Positions 5,745 to 15,269 are shown, counted from the stretch's first letter. The stretch is DNA of 23,072 bases from JBFXDW01 sp050180745 (GCA_050180745.1 JBFXDW010000021.1:1-23072); one strand, 5' to 3'. Made by a program: numbers and translations. Notes: generated from the sequence alone by a model not told the origin.

Positions 5745-6492
5745 ATCTCTGGCCCTAACAGTCTTAGCTTTTTTTGGCTTTGCCATATTGGCTTTGTGGC
5801 CAGACGCGGCGCTGGCACAAAATATCAGCCTTGACCTTGGCGAAGGGCCAACGACAACCTCGCGCCTATTACAATTGACGCTGCTGGTCACCGTCCTTTC
5901 GCTAGCACCATCAATCCTGATTATGGTGACTTGCTTTACGCGGATCGTCGTGGTGCTGTCTTTCCTGCGCACCGCGATGGGCGTTCAACAAACACCGCCT
6001 AACATCGTTATCACCAGTCTAGCCTTATTCCTGACCATGTTTGTGATGCAACCCACCTTTGAGAAAGCATGGGATCAAGGCGTCCGACCATTGATGAATA
6101 ATGAAATCAATGAGGAGGAATCGTTCACGCAAACGGTTGCTCCTTTTTACGATTTTATGTACAGCCACGCCCGCCAGAAAGATGTCGCTCTTTTTATGAA
6201 TCTGGCCAAAATTGAGTTACCAAAGTCGGATAGCGCTGTCGCGGAAGTGCCTCTGCGCGTGCTTATTCCCGCCTTTATGATCTCTGAACTTCGCCGCGCG
6301 TTTGAAATCGCATTTCTGGTATTTCTCCCCTTTCTGATCATCGACATGGTCATCGCATCCCTCTTGATGTCGATGGGTATGATGATGCTGCCGCCAACAG
6401 TTATCTCTTTGCCATTCAAAGTCATTTTCTTTGTCCTTGTCGATGGCTGGTTCCTGATTGCAGGCAGCTTGGTTAAAAGTTATGGGGGGTAG
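5734..6492 (+). CDS. fliP: Flagellar export gate protein FliP
   Basis: FliP forms the core pore of the flagellar type III export gate. Starting at 5734 (MTRKSLALT) gives 252 residues and a cleavable signal peptide ending DAALAQ, which is typical of FliP. GAAG lies 6 nt upstream, and ATG 5728 is an alternative adding two residues. Family blocks are clear: ILIMVTCFTRIVVVLSFLRT, ALFLTMFVMQP, LIPAFMISELRRAFEIAF and FLPFLIIDMVIAS. It overlaps fliO by 11 nt and ends the plus-strand flagellar arm. Confidence 0.96.
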   Translation: MTRKSLALTVLAFFGFAILALWPDAALAQNISLDLGEGPTTTSRLLQLTLLVTVLSLAPSILIMVTCFTRIVVVLSFLRTAMGVQQTPPNIVITSLALFLTMFVMQPTFEKAWDQGVRPLMNNEINEEESFTQTVAPFYDFMYSHARQKDVALFMNLAKIELPKSDSAVAEVPLRVLIPAFMISELRRAFEIAFLVFLPFLIIDMVIASLLMSMGMMMLPPTVISLPFKVIFFVLVDGWFLIAGSLVKSYGG

Positions 6493-6500
6493 ATCCCCCT
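6484..6500 (+). terminator. Weak hairpin at the fliP stop codon
   Basis: GGGGG (6485-6489) can pair with CCCCC (6495-6499) across the loop TAGAT, which contains the fliP stop. There is no long T run, so a terminator role between convergent fliP and the TetR-type gene is uncertain. Confidence 0.3.
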
Positions 6501-6509
6501 TCCCTGACG

Positions 6510-7127
6510 TCACCCTTCCAACATTTCAAAAAAGCTGTTTAAAAGCTGTGTATGATTGCGATCACGGATAGGATCAGGACAAGACCACGCTGTCTCTATT
6601 GTCAATATGCCTACGAAGAGACTCTGCAGGGCCAGAGCCGCTGTATGCGGTGCCCATGCTGTAGAAAGCTGCTTTTTTCGTTTTGCTTTTTGTAAAATCT
6701 TTGTAAGCCGTTCGATCACCTGCGCACGGCATTCCTGATTGCGCTTCATCAAGCTTTCCATCTCGGCTACATACTCACAACGTTTTGTAATAATAGTAAA
6801 AATACGTCGATGAGAAAGATTATGAGCAATACTATGCAAAATATCCTGACTCTGCTTTTTCAAATCTTTTAAAGGATTCTCAAGCTCAGATTCAGCCAGA
6901 ACATCTAAAAAGCGCTGATGAGGCAAAAATGTCTCGTCTGCAATAGCGCGCAAAAGATCAACCTTATCTTTAAAATGCCAATAAACAGCGCCACGCGTAA
7001 CCCCTGCTGCTTCTGCAATTTTTTGCAAAGAAGTCCGCACAACACCCTCTTCATAAAAACAGATTTCCGCTGCCCTTAGAATAGACGCACGCGTTTTCTC
7101 AGCATCTTCTTTTGTCTTTCGCGCCAC
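6510..7127 (-). CDS. TetR/AcrR-family efflux repressor
   Basis: This ligand-responsive repressor controls the divergent efflux operon. The start is taken as GTG 7127, because AAGGAGG lies 5 nt upstream and MARKTKEDAEKTRASIL is the expected N-terminus; the open frame reaches 7184 without resemblance. The 205-residue product has the TetR helix-turn-helix at about 33-52 (TSLQKIAEAAGVTRGAVYWHF), very close to AcrR and TtgR. The helical C-terminal ligand domain ends in the family-like NSFFEMLEG. The intergenic region carries an AcrR-like operator, so repression of both itself and the pump is likely. Confidence 0.9.
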   Translation of the reverse strand: MARKTKEDAEKTRASILRAAEICFYEEGVVRTSLQKIAEAAGVTRGAVYWHFKDKVDLLRAIADETFLPHQRFLDVLAESELENPLKDLKKQSQDILHSIAHNLSHRRIFTIITKRCEYVAEMESLMKRNQECRAQVIERLTKILQKAKRKKQLSTAWAPHTAALALQSLFVGILTIETAWSCPDPIRDRNHTQLLNSFFEMLEG

Positions 7128-7173
7128 AAAGGCCTCCTTGTTTATAAAAAAGAACGGGAGCCATAAAAACCCC

Positions 7174-7201
7174 TTTACATACATCCAAGAATGTATATAT
7201 T
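7174..7201 (+). promoter_or_regulatory. Promoter of the efflux operon
   Basis: TTTACA (7174-7179) and TATATT (7196-7201) are spaced by 16 nt, about 145 nt before the first pump gene. The AcrR-like palindrome at 7176-7199 covers the spacer and touches both boxes, so bound repressor would block RNA polymerase. Confidence 0.6.
7176..7199. promoter_or_regulatory. AcrR/TtgR-type operator
   Basis: This 24-bp imperfect palindrome has half-sites TACATACATCCA and AGAATGTATATA. It keeps the ACATACAT...AATGTAT layout of the E. coli AcrR operator as I remember it. It lies between the divergent TetR-type gene and the pump genes. Confidence 0.7.
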
Positions 7202-7347
7202 ACGGTCATAGAAGATGTCAAATTCTTTTGGATTTAGAAGAAAAATGTGGAATAGTGGGAGGCATATCTTTTCTTACTCCACCCTCCTCTTCTTATCCCC
7301 GCAATCGCACTAGCTGGTAAAACAGGCGATAAAACAGGATCATAACT

Positions 7348-8838
7348 ATGTCTTTGAGATTACCTTTTCGAACTTTTGTACTGATCACCAGCGTCTTCAG
7401 TTTAGTCGCCTGCGCGGCAGGCCCCGACTTTGCGACCCCAGAAATCAATAATGCTCCTGCTTACGACCAAACTCCTCTCACCGAAGGAACAGCTTCATCT
7501 CCTATTTTTTTAGGAAAGCAACAACGCTTTTCGACCACAGCCACGATACCCGCCGCATGGTGGCACATGTTTCAGTCGCCTACTCTTAACCTCTTGGTGG
7601 CCCAAACAATCAGAGCCAATCCTTCGCTTGAAGCTGCCCAAGCCGCTCTACGAAGCGCCCAAGAAACAGCAAAAGCATCTTATAGCGGTTTCTTACCAAC
7701 GCTGACAGGCGGCACTGGCGCAACACGTGGACGCTCAACACTGGCAGCCACACAACCCTCATCCCTTTACGAAAGCGCTGTAGGCTTGACCTATGTGCCA
7801 GATGTTTTTGGTGCAACGCGTCGTACAGTTGAGAATCTAGAAGCCCTGACAGAGATCAAACGGTTTGAGCTCGAAGCAACCCGTTTATCACTAACAACCA
7901 ACATAGCGCTGGCCGCTTTTCAAGAAGCCTCGCTGCGCGATCAAATCGCCGCGACAGAGGCGATTATTCAAAGTGATGAGGAAAGCTTAGACCTTCTCTA
8001 TAAACGCTTTGCCAGTGGCGCCATCCCCGAGCAAACTCTTCTGGCCCAGCAATCAAATCTAGCATCCAGTCGCGCAGCGCTGCTTCCTTTAGAACAAACT
8101 CTTTCCCAAACCCGCAACATGATGGCAACTTTACTGGGGCAATTCCCAGATGGAGGGCCCAATCAAGGCGTCCATGAACGTGTTCACTTGACCGACTTTA
8201 CCCTGCCGCAAGATCTCCCTTTATCCCTTCCCTCTTCGCTTATCGAACAACGCCCTGACGTGCTGGCCGCTCTGGCAGGTCTAAAAGCAGCCAACGCCAA
8301 GATCGGCATCGCTACCGCCGCAATGTTACCTCAAATCACATTGACGGGTAATTACGGGATTGCCTCTGCCAAGAATCTCTTCACCCCTACCACCGCGCTG
8401 TGGGGATTAGCCGCAGGTTTAACGCAACCTCTCTTTGAAGGGGGGAAACTGCTCCATGAAAAACGGGCAAGCGAAGCCGCCTTTGATGAATCCGCCGCCA
8501 CCTATCGCGCTACGGTTCTAGCCGCTTTTCAAAATGTCGCTGATGCACTCAAAGCCCTTAATATAAGTGCCAAAACGCTGACCCAAAAAACAGCTGCGTT
8601 TCGAACAGCGACACAAAGCGTAATGCTGGCAAAAGAACAGTTCACAGCGGGAGCGATCAGTCGGCTTGATGTCCTGAACGCTGAAAAAACGCTTCACAGT
8701 ACTAGGATAGAGCTAGCCGCCGCGCAAGGTCAACGCCTGATCGACACAGCAAGCCTTTATCAGGCGCTCGGCGGCGGCTGGTGGAATCAAGAACAAAAAA
8801 CAGACAAAGAAACAAACCAAAAGGTCTTAGGGAAATAA
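7348..8838 (+). CDS. NodT-type outer-membrane efflux lipoprotein (TolC-like)
   Basis: This is the outer-membrane channel of the tripartite pump. The 496 residues start with a lipoprotein signal whose LVAC lipobox puts the acylated cysteine at about residue 22, followed by the typical CAAGPDFATP. Two outer-membrane-efflux repeats follow. The second contains SLIEQRPDVLAALAGLKAANAKIG and AAMLPQITLTGNYG, hallmarks of the NodT/OprM branch. It is first in the operon, 4 nt before the fusion-protein gene. AACAGGAT serves as a modest ribosome site. Confidence 0.92.
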   Translation: MSLRLPFRTFVLITSVFSLVACAAGPDFATPEINNAPAYDQTPLTEGTASSPIFLGKQQRFSTTATIPAAWWHMFQSPTLNLLVAQTIRANPSLEAAQAALRSAQETAKASYSGFLPTLTGGTGATRGRSTLAATQPSSLYESAVGLTYVPDVFGATRRTVENLEALTEIKRFELEATRLSLTTNIALAAFQEASLRDQIAATEAIIQSDEESLDLLYKRFASGAIPEQTLLAQQSNLASSRAALLPLEQTLSQTRNMMATLLGQFPDGGPNQGVHERVHLTDFTLPQDLPLSLPSSLIEQRPDVLAALAGLKAANAKIGIATAAMLPQITLTGNYGIASAKNLFTPTTALWGLAAGLTQPLFEGGKLLHEKRASEAAFDESAATYRATVLAAFQNVADALKALNISAKTLTQKTAAFRTATQSVMLAKEQFTAGAISRLDVLNAEKTLHSTRIELAAAQGQRLIDTASLYQALGGGWWNQEQKTDKETNQKVLGK

Positions 8839-8842
8839 CGTT

Positions 8843-9958
8843 ATGATAAAACGAATGATACTCATGCTGCTTTTGTGTGGACTCGTCTTGGGAGGCGCGT
8901 TTGGCTATAAGATGTTTGGCCAAATGATGATGATGAAATACATGGCCTCTATGGGAGAAAAGACCCAGACGGTTTCGACTATCGTTGCCCAAAAGAGCAT
9001 GTGGCAGGATGAAGTCAAAGCGGTGGGCACCCTGACCGCCGTCCAAGGAATTGATATCGCCCCAGAAGTTGCTGGAAAAGTCAAAGAAATCGCGTTCGAA
9101 TCTGGTCTTGATATCGAAAAAGGAACGCCTCTTGTTTTCCTGCACGATGAAGAAGACCGCGCCGCGCTCGAATCGCTAAAAGCCCAACTGGCGCTGGCCG
9201 AACAATCCCTTATCCGTGCCAAGAAACAAATCAGCAGCCACGCGATCAGCCAAGCTGACTATGACGCAGCCCTCGCTAATCGCGATAGCTTAAAAGCGCA
9301 AGTTGACTCACAATGCGCGCTTGTCGCCAAAAAGACGATTTACGCACCTTTCGCCGGACGCTTGGGCCTACGCCACGTAGATCCAGGCGAATATGTCACG
9401 GCAGGAACCGCCATCGTCACGTTGCAACAACTTAATCCGCTTCATCTGGACTTTTCAATTCCGCAGCAAAAAATGTCTCTTCTTCAAGAAGGTCAAAAAG
9501 TATCCATTCATACGGATGCATTTCCTGACCAAACTTTTGAAGGCACGATCATCGCAACAGATGCACAAATTGATGAATCTACGCGCAACATCAAGGTACG
9601 CGCACGCGTTGAGAATCCGGACATGATTTTACGCCCAGGCCTGTTTGCCACGCTCTCGCTGGAAGTTGGTCAGGCGCAAGAATACATAACCCTTCCTCAA
9701 ACTTCCATTACCTTTAATCCTTATGGAAGCGTTGTCTATACGGTACAAAAAGGTGAAGACGGCAACAAGAAGGCTCATATGACCTTCGTCAAAACGGGGC
9801 TAGGGCGAGGCGATCAGATAGCTATCCTCGATGGCATCAAGGAAGGCGATGAAGTCATAACAGCTGGCCAATTGAAGCTGCGCAACGGCTCACCCATCGT
9901 GATTAACAACGAGATTCAACCGAGTAACGATCCTACTCCAACGCCTGTTGATCAATAA
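8843..9958 (+). CDS. RND efflux periplasmic adaptor (membrane-fusion protein)
   Basis: This adaptor joins the RND permease to the outer-membrane channel. The 371 residues begin with an uncleaved-looking membrane anchor (about 5-25) and no lipobox cysteine, unlike AcrA. The lipoyl half-motifs (VGTLTAVQGIDIAPEVAGKV and IYAPFAGRLGLRHVDPGEYV) surround a short helical hairpin. Beta-barrel and membrane-proximal domains follow (ATDAQIDESTRNIKVRARV and LRPGLFATLSLEV). The order outer-membrane factor, adaptor, permease indicates one operon. Confidence 0.93.
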   Translation: MIKRMILMLLLCGLVLGGAFGYKMFGQMMMMKYMASMGEKTQTVSTIVAQKSMWQDEVKAVGTLTAVQGIDIAPEVAGKVKEIAFESGLDIEKGTPLVFLHDEEDRAALESLKAQLALAEQSLIRAKKQISSHAISQADYDAALANRDSLKAQVDSQCALVAKKTIYAPFAGRLGLRHVDPGEYVTAGTAIVTLQQLNPLHLDFSIPQQKMSLLQEGQKVSIHTDAFPDQTFEGTIIATDAQIDESTRNIKVRARVENPDMILRPGLFATLSLEVGQAQEYITLPQTSITFNPYGSVVYTVQKGEDGNKKAHMTFVKTGLGRGDQIAILDGIKEGDEVITAGQLKLRNGSPIVINNEIQPSNDPTPTPVDQ

Positions 9959-9978
9959 AAATTGTTGGGATTAACAAT

Positions 9979-12900
9979 ATGAATTTTACAGATATCTTCG
10001 TCCGTCGGCCTGTTCTCTCAAGCGTTGTCAGTTTGTTGCTGCTTGTCCTTGGACTGCGTGCTGTTTTTTCTCTGCCCGTTTTGCAATATCCGCGCACAGA
10101 AAACGCCGTTATCAATGTCTCGACAACCTATTACGGCGCAGACGCCGATGTTGTCGCAGGCTTCATCACAACGCCGCTTGAAAACGCGATCGCGCAAGCC
10201 AACGGCATTGATTACATGACCTCAACCAGTTCAACGGGGGTTAGCACCATCACGGCCAATCTTCGCATGAACTATGATTCGAACGAAGCCTTGGCGGAAG
10301 TAAACACCAAGGTCAATTCTGTTCTTAACCGCTTGCCTGCTGAATCCCAACAGCCTGTTCTCTCGATGGAAGTCGGGGAGACAATGGACTCAATGTATAT
10401 CGGCTTTAAGAGCAAAGTCCTTAAACAAAACGCTATCACCGATTATTTGCTACGCGTTGTGCAGCCTAAACTGCAAGCTGTTGATGGCGTACAAACGGCC
10501 GAGATTTTTGGCTCCCAAATTTTTGCCCTACGTGCATGGCTTGATCCCATTAAGCTAGCTTCTTTTAACATGACGGCTGCCGACGTCTCAGCCGCCATTA
10601 AAAGCAATCATTACATCTCAAGCCTTGGCACAACAAAGGGACAGATGGTTGAGGTTAATTTGAACGCCTCAACAGACCTCACCTCTCTTGATGAATTCAG
10701 AAAGCTTATCATCAAACAGGAAAATGGGGCCGTCATTCGCCTTGAGGATGTCGCTAAAGTCACGCTAGGCGCGGACAGCTATGAATCGCGTGTTGGGTTT
10801 GACGGACAGGATGTCGTTTACATAGGAATCAAAATTGCCCCTACCGCGAACCTTTTGGATGTGATTGGAGAAATCCGCGATATCTTCCCTAATATACAAA
10901 AGAGCCTCCCCACAGGGCTTGAAGGTGAGATCGTTTATGATGCCACAAAATTTGTACGCAGCTCCATCAACGAAGTTATACATACTCTGATCGAAGCTGT
11001 TTTGATCGTCACGCTCGTGATCTTTCTTTTCCTTGGCTCACCACGCGCAATTCTAATCACCACCATTGCCATTCCGCTATCTTTGGTGGGCACCTTCACG
11101 ATGATGCTAGCCTTTGGTTTTTCAATCAACTTACTGACATTGCTGGCGCTCGTTTTGGCCATTGGCCTCGTGGTAGATGACGCGATTATCGTCATTGAAA
11201 ACATCGACCGTCATATGGAGGAAGGCAAATCGCCCTATCAGGCAGCGCTTGAATCCGCGCGAGAATTAGCAGGCCCGATCATTGCCATGACAATTGTTCT
11301 GATCGCCGTCTATGTTCCTATCGGTTTCCAAAGCGGCCTTACGGGCGCTCTCTTTACCGAATTCGCCTTCACGCTTGTAGGCTCGGTAACGATCTCAGCC
11401 ATTGTAGCGCTAACTCTGTCCCCGATGATGGGATCTCGCTTGCTTAAAGTTCACCCTCACAAAGAAAACGAGGCATGGCATGAGCATTTTGTCGACTGGC
11501 TTGAAGAAACTTTTGAGTCTTTGCGCAGATGGTATGAGCGCATACTTGACCGCAGCTTTGATTTTTTGCCTGTGACAATGGTCTTTGCACTCATCGTTCT
11601 GGGCAGCACCTATTTTCTTTATACCATGTCGCAAAAAGAGCTAGCCCCTCAGGAAGATCAGGGCATTGTCATTACCTTCAGCACCGCTGCCCCCAACGCA
11701 ACATTGGATCAAAAGCTCCTTTATTCCAAAGCAACCTTTGATATCTTCAGAACTTATCCTGAAACAGATCATATTTTCCAAATGGATTTACCGGATCAGT
11801 CAATTGCGGGTATGGTTTTAAAACCATGGGATGAAAGAGAGCGCACCTCCCATACCCTAAAAGATTTAATCCAAAATGATCTAAGCACATTGGCGGGTGT
11901 TAATGCGGTGGCGTTTGAACCTCCCTCCCTTCCTGGATCTCGCGGCCTTCCAGTCCAATTTGTTATAAAAACAACGGAAAGTTTCGAACGCCTCAAAGAC
12001 GTGTCCGATGCCTTCCTGAAAGAAGCTCAAAGCTCTGGTCGTTTCATGTTTATTGACACGGACCTTAAAATCGACCTGCCGCAATCAACGGTACAAATTG
12101 ATCGCGAGATGGCCGCACAATTAGGCCTGAGCATGAAAGAAATCGGCGGAGCGTTGAGTTCTATGCTCGGTGGCGGCTATATTGATTATTTCAGCTATTC
12201 AGGCCGCTCTTACAAAATCATCCCGCAGGTCCAACAAAAAAGCCGCCTGACGAGCGATCAATTAGACCAATACTATCTAACGACACCAAGTGGTAAGTCT
12301 ATTCCGCTTTCTACCGTTGCAAAGATTACAACAAAGGCGGTGCCTCAATCGCTTAATCACTTCCAACAAATGAATGCCGCTACAATCTCAGGCGTAGCCT
12401 TCCCTGGCATGGCTCTGGGCGATGCGATGGATACGCTTGATGAAATTGCGGCCAGAACATTGCCAGATGGCTATATTGTCGATTATGCCGGACAATCTCG
12501 TCAGTATGTCCAAGAAAAAAGCGGCTTTGCCATGACGTTCTTGTTTGCACTGCTGATTATCTTTTTGGCTCTTTCGGCACAATTTGAATCTTTCCGTGAT
12601 CCGATTACAATTTTGATTTCAGTCCCTATGGCGATTGCAGGGGCGTTGATCTTTATCATGCTGGGGCTTAATGGGGCCTCGATCAACATCTATACGCAGG
12701 TGGGCCTTGTGACCCTGATGGGGCTGATCAGTAAGCATGGTATCCTCATCGCCGAATTCGCTAACCAGCTTATGCTGCAAGGCATGAACAAGCGTGACGC
12801 CATTCGCCATGCCTCGGGCGTTCGGTTACGGCCTATTTTGATGACAACGGCCTCAACGGTGCTGGGTGTCTTCCCTCTTCTGATTGCCACTGGCGCAGGG

Positions 12901-13221
12901 GCTGCTGCCCGCTTCAACATGGGCCTTGTCATTTCCGCAGGCCTTTTAATCGGCACGCTATTTACACTTTTTGTGCACCCTGCGGTTGTGTTGTTAATCG
13001 GAGACGATCACAGTAAACGGGCCGAAAAAGAAAAAGTCCGCGAGGAAGCCATGGCGCAGCATGAGGCCCAACAGGCCGCCGCTCGGGTTCATAAGGCTGA
13101 AGAGGCGAAAGAGACCAAGAAACCTCAAGAAGCACCAAAACCCCAAGAGGCCCCAAAAGCCGAAGAATCGAAAAAGGCTGAAAAGACTGAAGAAACAAAA
13201 AAACCAACAGAAGAGAAATAG
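9979..13221 (+). CDS. RND-family multidrug efflux permease (HAE1 type)
   Basis: This is the proton-driven inner-membrane pump of the tripartite system. The 1080 residues give the usual twelve transmembrane segments and two large periplasmic loops. The N-terminus FTDIFVRRPVLSSVVSLLLL is typical. The proton-relay pair is D400-D401 in GLVVDDAIIVIEN, with K919 in SKHGILIAEFANQ as the partner lysine. After the last helix there is an unusual tail of about 70 residues (about 1009-1080), rich in Lys, Glu, Ala and Pro, with KPQEAP repeats. Substrates cannot be told from sequence. Confidence 0.95.
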   Translation: MNFTDIFVRRPVLSSVVSLLLLVLGLRAVFSLPVLQYPRTENAVINVSTTYYGADADVVAGFITTPLENAIAQANGIDYMTSTSSTGVSTITANLRMNYDSNEALAEVNTKVNSVLNRLPAESQQPVLSMEVGETMDSMYIGFKSKVLKQNAITDYLLRVVQPKLQAVDGVQTAEIFGSQIFALRAWLDPIKLASFNMTAADVSAAIKSNHYISSLGTTKGQMVEVNLNASTDLTSLDEFRKLIIKQENGAVIRLEDVAKVTLGADSYESRVGFDGQDVVYIGIKIAPTANLLDVIGEIRDIFPNIQKSLPTGLEGEIVYDATKFVRSSINEVIHTLIEAVLIVTLVIFLFLGSPRAILITTIAIPLSLVGTFTMMLAFGFSINLLTLLALVLAIGLVVDDAIIVIENIDRHMEEGKSPYQAALESARELAGPIIAMTIVLIAVYVPIGFQSGLTGALFTEFAFTLVGSVTISAIVALTLSPMMGSRLLKVHPHKENEAWHEHFVDWLEETFESLRRWYERILDRSFDFLPVTMVFALIVLGSTYFLYTMSQKELAPQEDQGIVITFSTAAPNATLDQKLLYSKATFDIFRTYPETDHIFQMDLPDQSIAGMVLKPWDERERTSHTLKDLIQNDLSTLAGVNAVAFEPPSLPGSRGLPVQFVIKTTESFERLKDVSDAFLKEAQSSGRFMFIDTDLKIDLPQSTVQIDREMAAQLGLSMKEIGGALSSMLGGGYIDYFSYSGRSYKIIPQVQQKSRLTSDQLDQYYLTTPSGKSIPLSTVAKITTKAVPQSLNHFQQMNAATISGVAFPGMALGDAMDTLDEIAARTLPDGYIVDYAGQSRQYVQEKSGFAMTFLFALLIIFLALSAQFESFRDPITILISVPMAIAGALIFIMLGLNGASINIYTQVGLVTLMGLISKHGILIAEFANQLMLQGMNKRDAIRHASGVRLRPILMTTASTVLGVFPLLIATGAGAAARFNMGLVISAGLLIGTLFTLFVHPAVVLLIGDDHSKRAEKEKVREEAMAQHEAQQAAARVHKAEEAKETKKPQEAPKPQEAPKAEESKKAEKTEETKKPTEEK

Positions 13222-13254
13222 ACGGACACGCAGGACCCTGCTAAACTCACGCCC

Positions 13255-14511
13255 ATGTCTATGATCTTTTCTCCATTCGAGCGCATGGTCGCATGGCGCT
13301 ATTTACGCGCAAGGCGGCGAGAAGGCTTTATCTCCGTCATAAGCTGGTTCTCACTTTTGGGAATCGCGCTGGGCGTGGCCACCCTCATTATCGTTATGGC
13401 CGTCATGAACGGCTTTCGCGACGAGCTGTTCAGTCGTGTACTGGGCCTTAATGGACATCTTAATGTCTATAGCATTACGGGGGAGCCTTTAGAAAATTAT
13501 GAGCCTCTTATACAAAAGCTCACAACACTAGATCAGGTTTTAAGCGTGTCGCCCTCGGTTGAAGGCCAAGCGCTTGTCACCTTTCAAGGTGCCACAACAG
13601 GCGCACTCGTACGCGGCGTTACCCCGTCCCTCTTCCGCGCTCGTCCCATCATTCATAAAAATATTGTTGCAGGGTCTTTGGATGATTTCAAAGAAACAGG
13701 CATTATGATCGGCTCACGCATGGCGACGCGGTTAGGCATGCACGTCGGAGACAAACTAACCCTTATTTCACCCTCGACGAAACGAACTGTGTTTGGCTCT
13801 GCGCCTCGTATGAAAAGTTATCCTATTGCCGCTATCTTCGATATAGGCATGTATGAATATGATAACGGCTTTGTTTTTATGCCTCTTGAAGCCGCAAAAA
13901 TCTTCTTTCAAACAGGCCAAGGCATCACGAATCTCGAGATTTTCATCAAGCACCCTCATCATTTTGACGGCGCGAAAATGGACATTATCGAAGCCCTCAA
14001 AGACTCGCACACCCGCCTTCTCGACTGGCAACAAAAGCACGAAAGCTTTTTTACCGCCCTTCAAGTTGAGCGCAATGTTATGTTTTTGATTTTGACTCTT
14101 ATCATTCTCGTCGCTGCCTTCAACATTATTTCCAGCATGATTATGCTTGTTAAAGATAAAGGACAAGACATCGCGATTTTGCGCACTATGGGGGCTACAC
14201 GCGGTATGGTGATGAGGATCTTCTTTCTCTCCGGTGCTAGCATCGGCGTAATTGGCACAAGCACAGGGCTTATCTTGGGTGTTGCTTTTGCAAAAAACAT
14301 CGAATCTATTCGCCAATTCCTGCAAAGCCTGACGGGAACAGAACTTTTCTCTGCCGAGATTTATTTCCTCTCACATTTACCTGCTATTCTGGATTGGAAT
14401 GAAGTGATGCAAGTCGTCATCATGGCGCTGGTCTTGTCCTTTCTAGCTACGCTTTATCCCTCATGGCGGGCAGCACGGCTCGATCCGGTGGAGGCTTTAC
14501 GCTATGAATAG
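13255..14511 (+). CDS. lolC: Lipoprotein-releasing ABC permease, LolC/LolE family
   Basis: This inner-membrane permease extracts mature lipoproteins and hands them to LolA. The 418 residues open with PFERMVAWRYLRARRREGFISVISWFS, the LolC/E signature. A first transmembrane helix follows (about 25-50), then a large periplasmic domain, then three C-terminal helices with LRTMGATRGMVMRIFFLSGASIG. The C-terminus SWRAARLDPVEALRYE is diagnostic. Only one LolC/E-type gene is visible here, as in many alphaproteobacteria, where one permease probably forms a homodimer. It overlaps lolD by 8 nt. Confidence 0.94.
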   Translation: MSMIFSPFERMVAWRYLRARRREGFISVISWFSLLGIALGVATLIIVMAVMNGFRDELFSRVLGLNGHLNVYSITGEPLENYEPLIQKLTTLDQVLSVSPSVEGQALVTFQGATTGALVRGVTPSLFRARPIIHKNIVAGSLDDFKETGIMIGSRMATRLGMHVGDKLTLISPSTKRTVFGSAPRMKSYPIAAIFDIGMYEYDNGFVFMPLEAAKIFFQTGQGITNLEIFIKHPHHFDGAKMDIIEALKDSHTRLLDWQQKHESFFTALQVERNVMFLILTLIILVAAFNIISSMIMLVKDKGQDIAILRTMGATRGMVMRIFFLSGASIGVIGTSTGLILGVAFAKNIESIRQFLQSLTGTELFSAEIYFLSHLPAILDWNEVMQVVIMALVLSFLATLYPSWRAARLDPVEALRYE

Positions 14512-15187
14512 CCCCGTTCTTGAACTGCAAAACATTTGTCACAGCTATACCCAAGCTCAAAATCAGCTCCATATCTTGAGCAATTGTGCTTTGAAAATCG
14601 AAGCAGGAGAACGCATCGCGCTCATCGGTCCCTCAGGCTCAGGAAAATCGACATTACTTCATATCGCAGGGCTTCTAGAAACGCCCAATGAAGGCGATAT
14701 TTATATAAATGGTAACAAGGTATCTGTCTCTAACGATGCAGAGAAAACAAAGCTCCGCCAAGAAAAAATCGGTTTCGTCTATCAAAACCACCATTTATTG
14801 CCTGAATTCTCGGCACGAGAAAACATTATTCTGCCCCAAATGATCGCGGGAACATCTCGAAAAAAAGCAGCCACACGCGCGGATGAACTTTTGGAGATGG
14901 TTGATCTAACTCAACGGAGCGAACACCGCCCCGCCCAACTTTCTGGGGGAGAACAACAACGCATCGCGATTGCACGTGCGCTTGCATGCAGCCCCGCATT
15001 GTTAATCGCGGATGAACCAACAGGAAACCTTGATCCGCACACGGCTGAATGCGTCTTTTCGTTATTCCAAGAGCTTGTACAAAGAGAAAATCTCGCCCTG
15101 TTAATGGCAACACACAACCATGATCTCGCCGCCGAAATGGATAGGGTTGTGGAAATTGCTGATGGACAACTTTTTCGCGTTGAATAG
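14504..15187 (+). CDS. lolD: Lipoprotein-releasing ABC ATPase LolD
   Basis: LolD provides ATP-driven force for lipoprotein release by the adjacent permease. The 227 residues include Walker A GPSGSGKST (42-50), a Q-loop at FVYQNHHLLPEFSARENI (Q94), the signature LSGGEQQRIAIARAL (146-160) and Walker B LLIADEPTGNLD (D170, E171). The H-loop MATHNHD follows. Length and motifs match LolD rather than larger ABC proteins, and the 8-nt overlap with lolC indicates coupled translation. Confidence 0.96.
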   Translation: MNSPVLELQNICHSYTQAQNQLHILSNCALKIEAGERIALIGPSGSGKSTLLHIAGLLETPNEGDIYINGNKVSVSNDAEKTKLRQEKIGFVYQNHHLLPEFSARENIILPQMIAGTSRKKAATRADELLEMVDLTQRSEHRPAQLSGGEQQRIAIARALACSPALLIADEPTGNLDPHTAECVFSLFQELVQRENLALLMATHNHDLAAEMDRVVEIADGQLFRVE

Positions 15188-15231
15188 TTTTTTTGAAATA
15201 AATTGATCAAGTAAAACCATGCTTTCAACTC

Positions 15232-15261
15232 TTGACAGAAAGAATCCGAAAAGCGCATAAA
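15232..15261 (+). promoter_or_regulatory. Promoter of the MucR-like gene
   Basis: A consensus TTGACA (15232-15237) is followed after 18 nt by CATAAA (15256-15261), about 35 nt before the start codon. The -10 box lies at the left half of the palindrome at 15251-15269. Confidence 0.55.
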
Positions 15262-15269
15262 GAGCGCTT
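15251..15269. promoter_or_regulatory. Palindrome over the MucR-like gene's -10 region
   Basis: AAGCGC (15251-15256) and GCGCTT (15264-15269) are perfect inverted repeats around ATAAAGA. The position over the -10 and start region suggests an operator, perhaps for autoregulation. The binding protein is not known from sequence. Confidence 0.35.

Noticed and set aside
5408..5818. 136-residue Arg-rich frame opposite fliO
   Set aside because: It overlaps fliO and fliP completely on the other strand and its Arg/Ser richness is a shadow effect.
13768..14325. 185-residue open frame on the minus strand inside lolC
   Set aside because: It is the shadow of a well-supported gene, has no ribosome site and a composition unlike a real protein.
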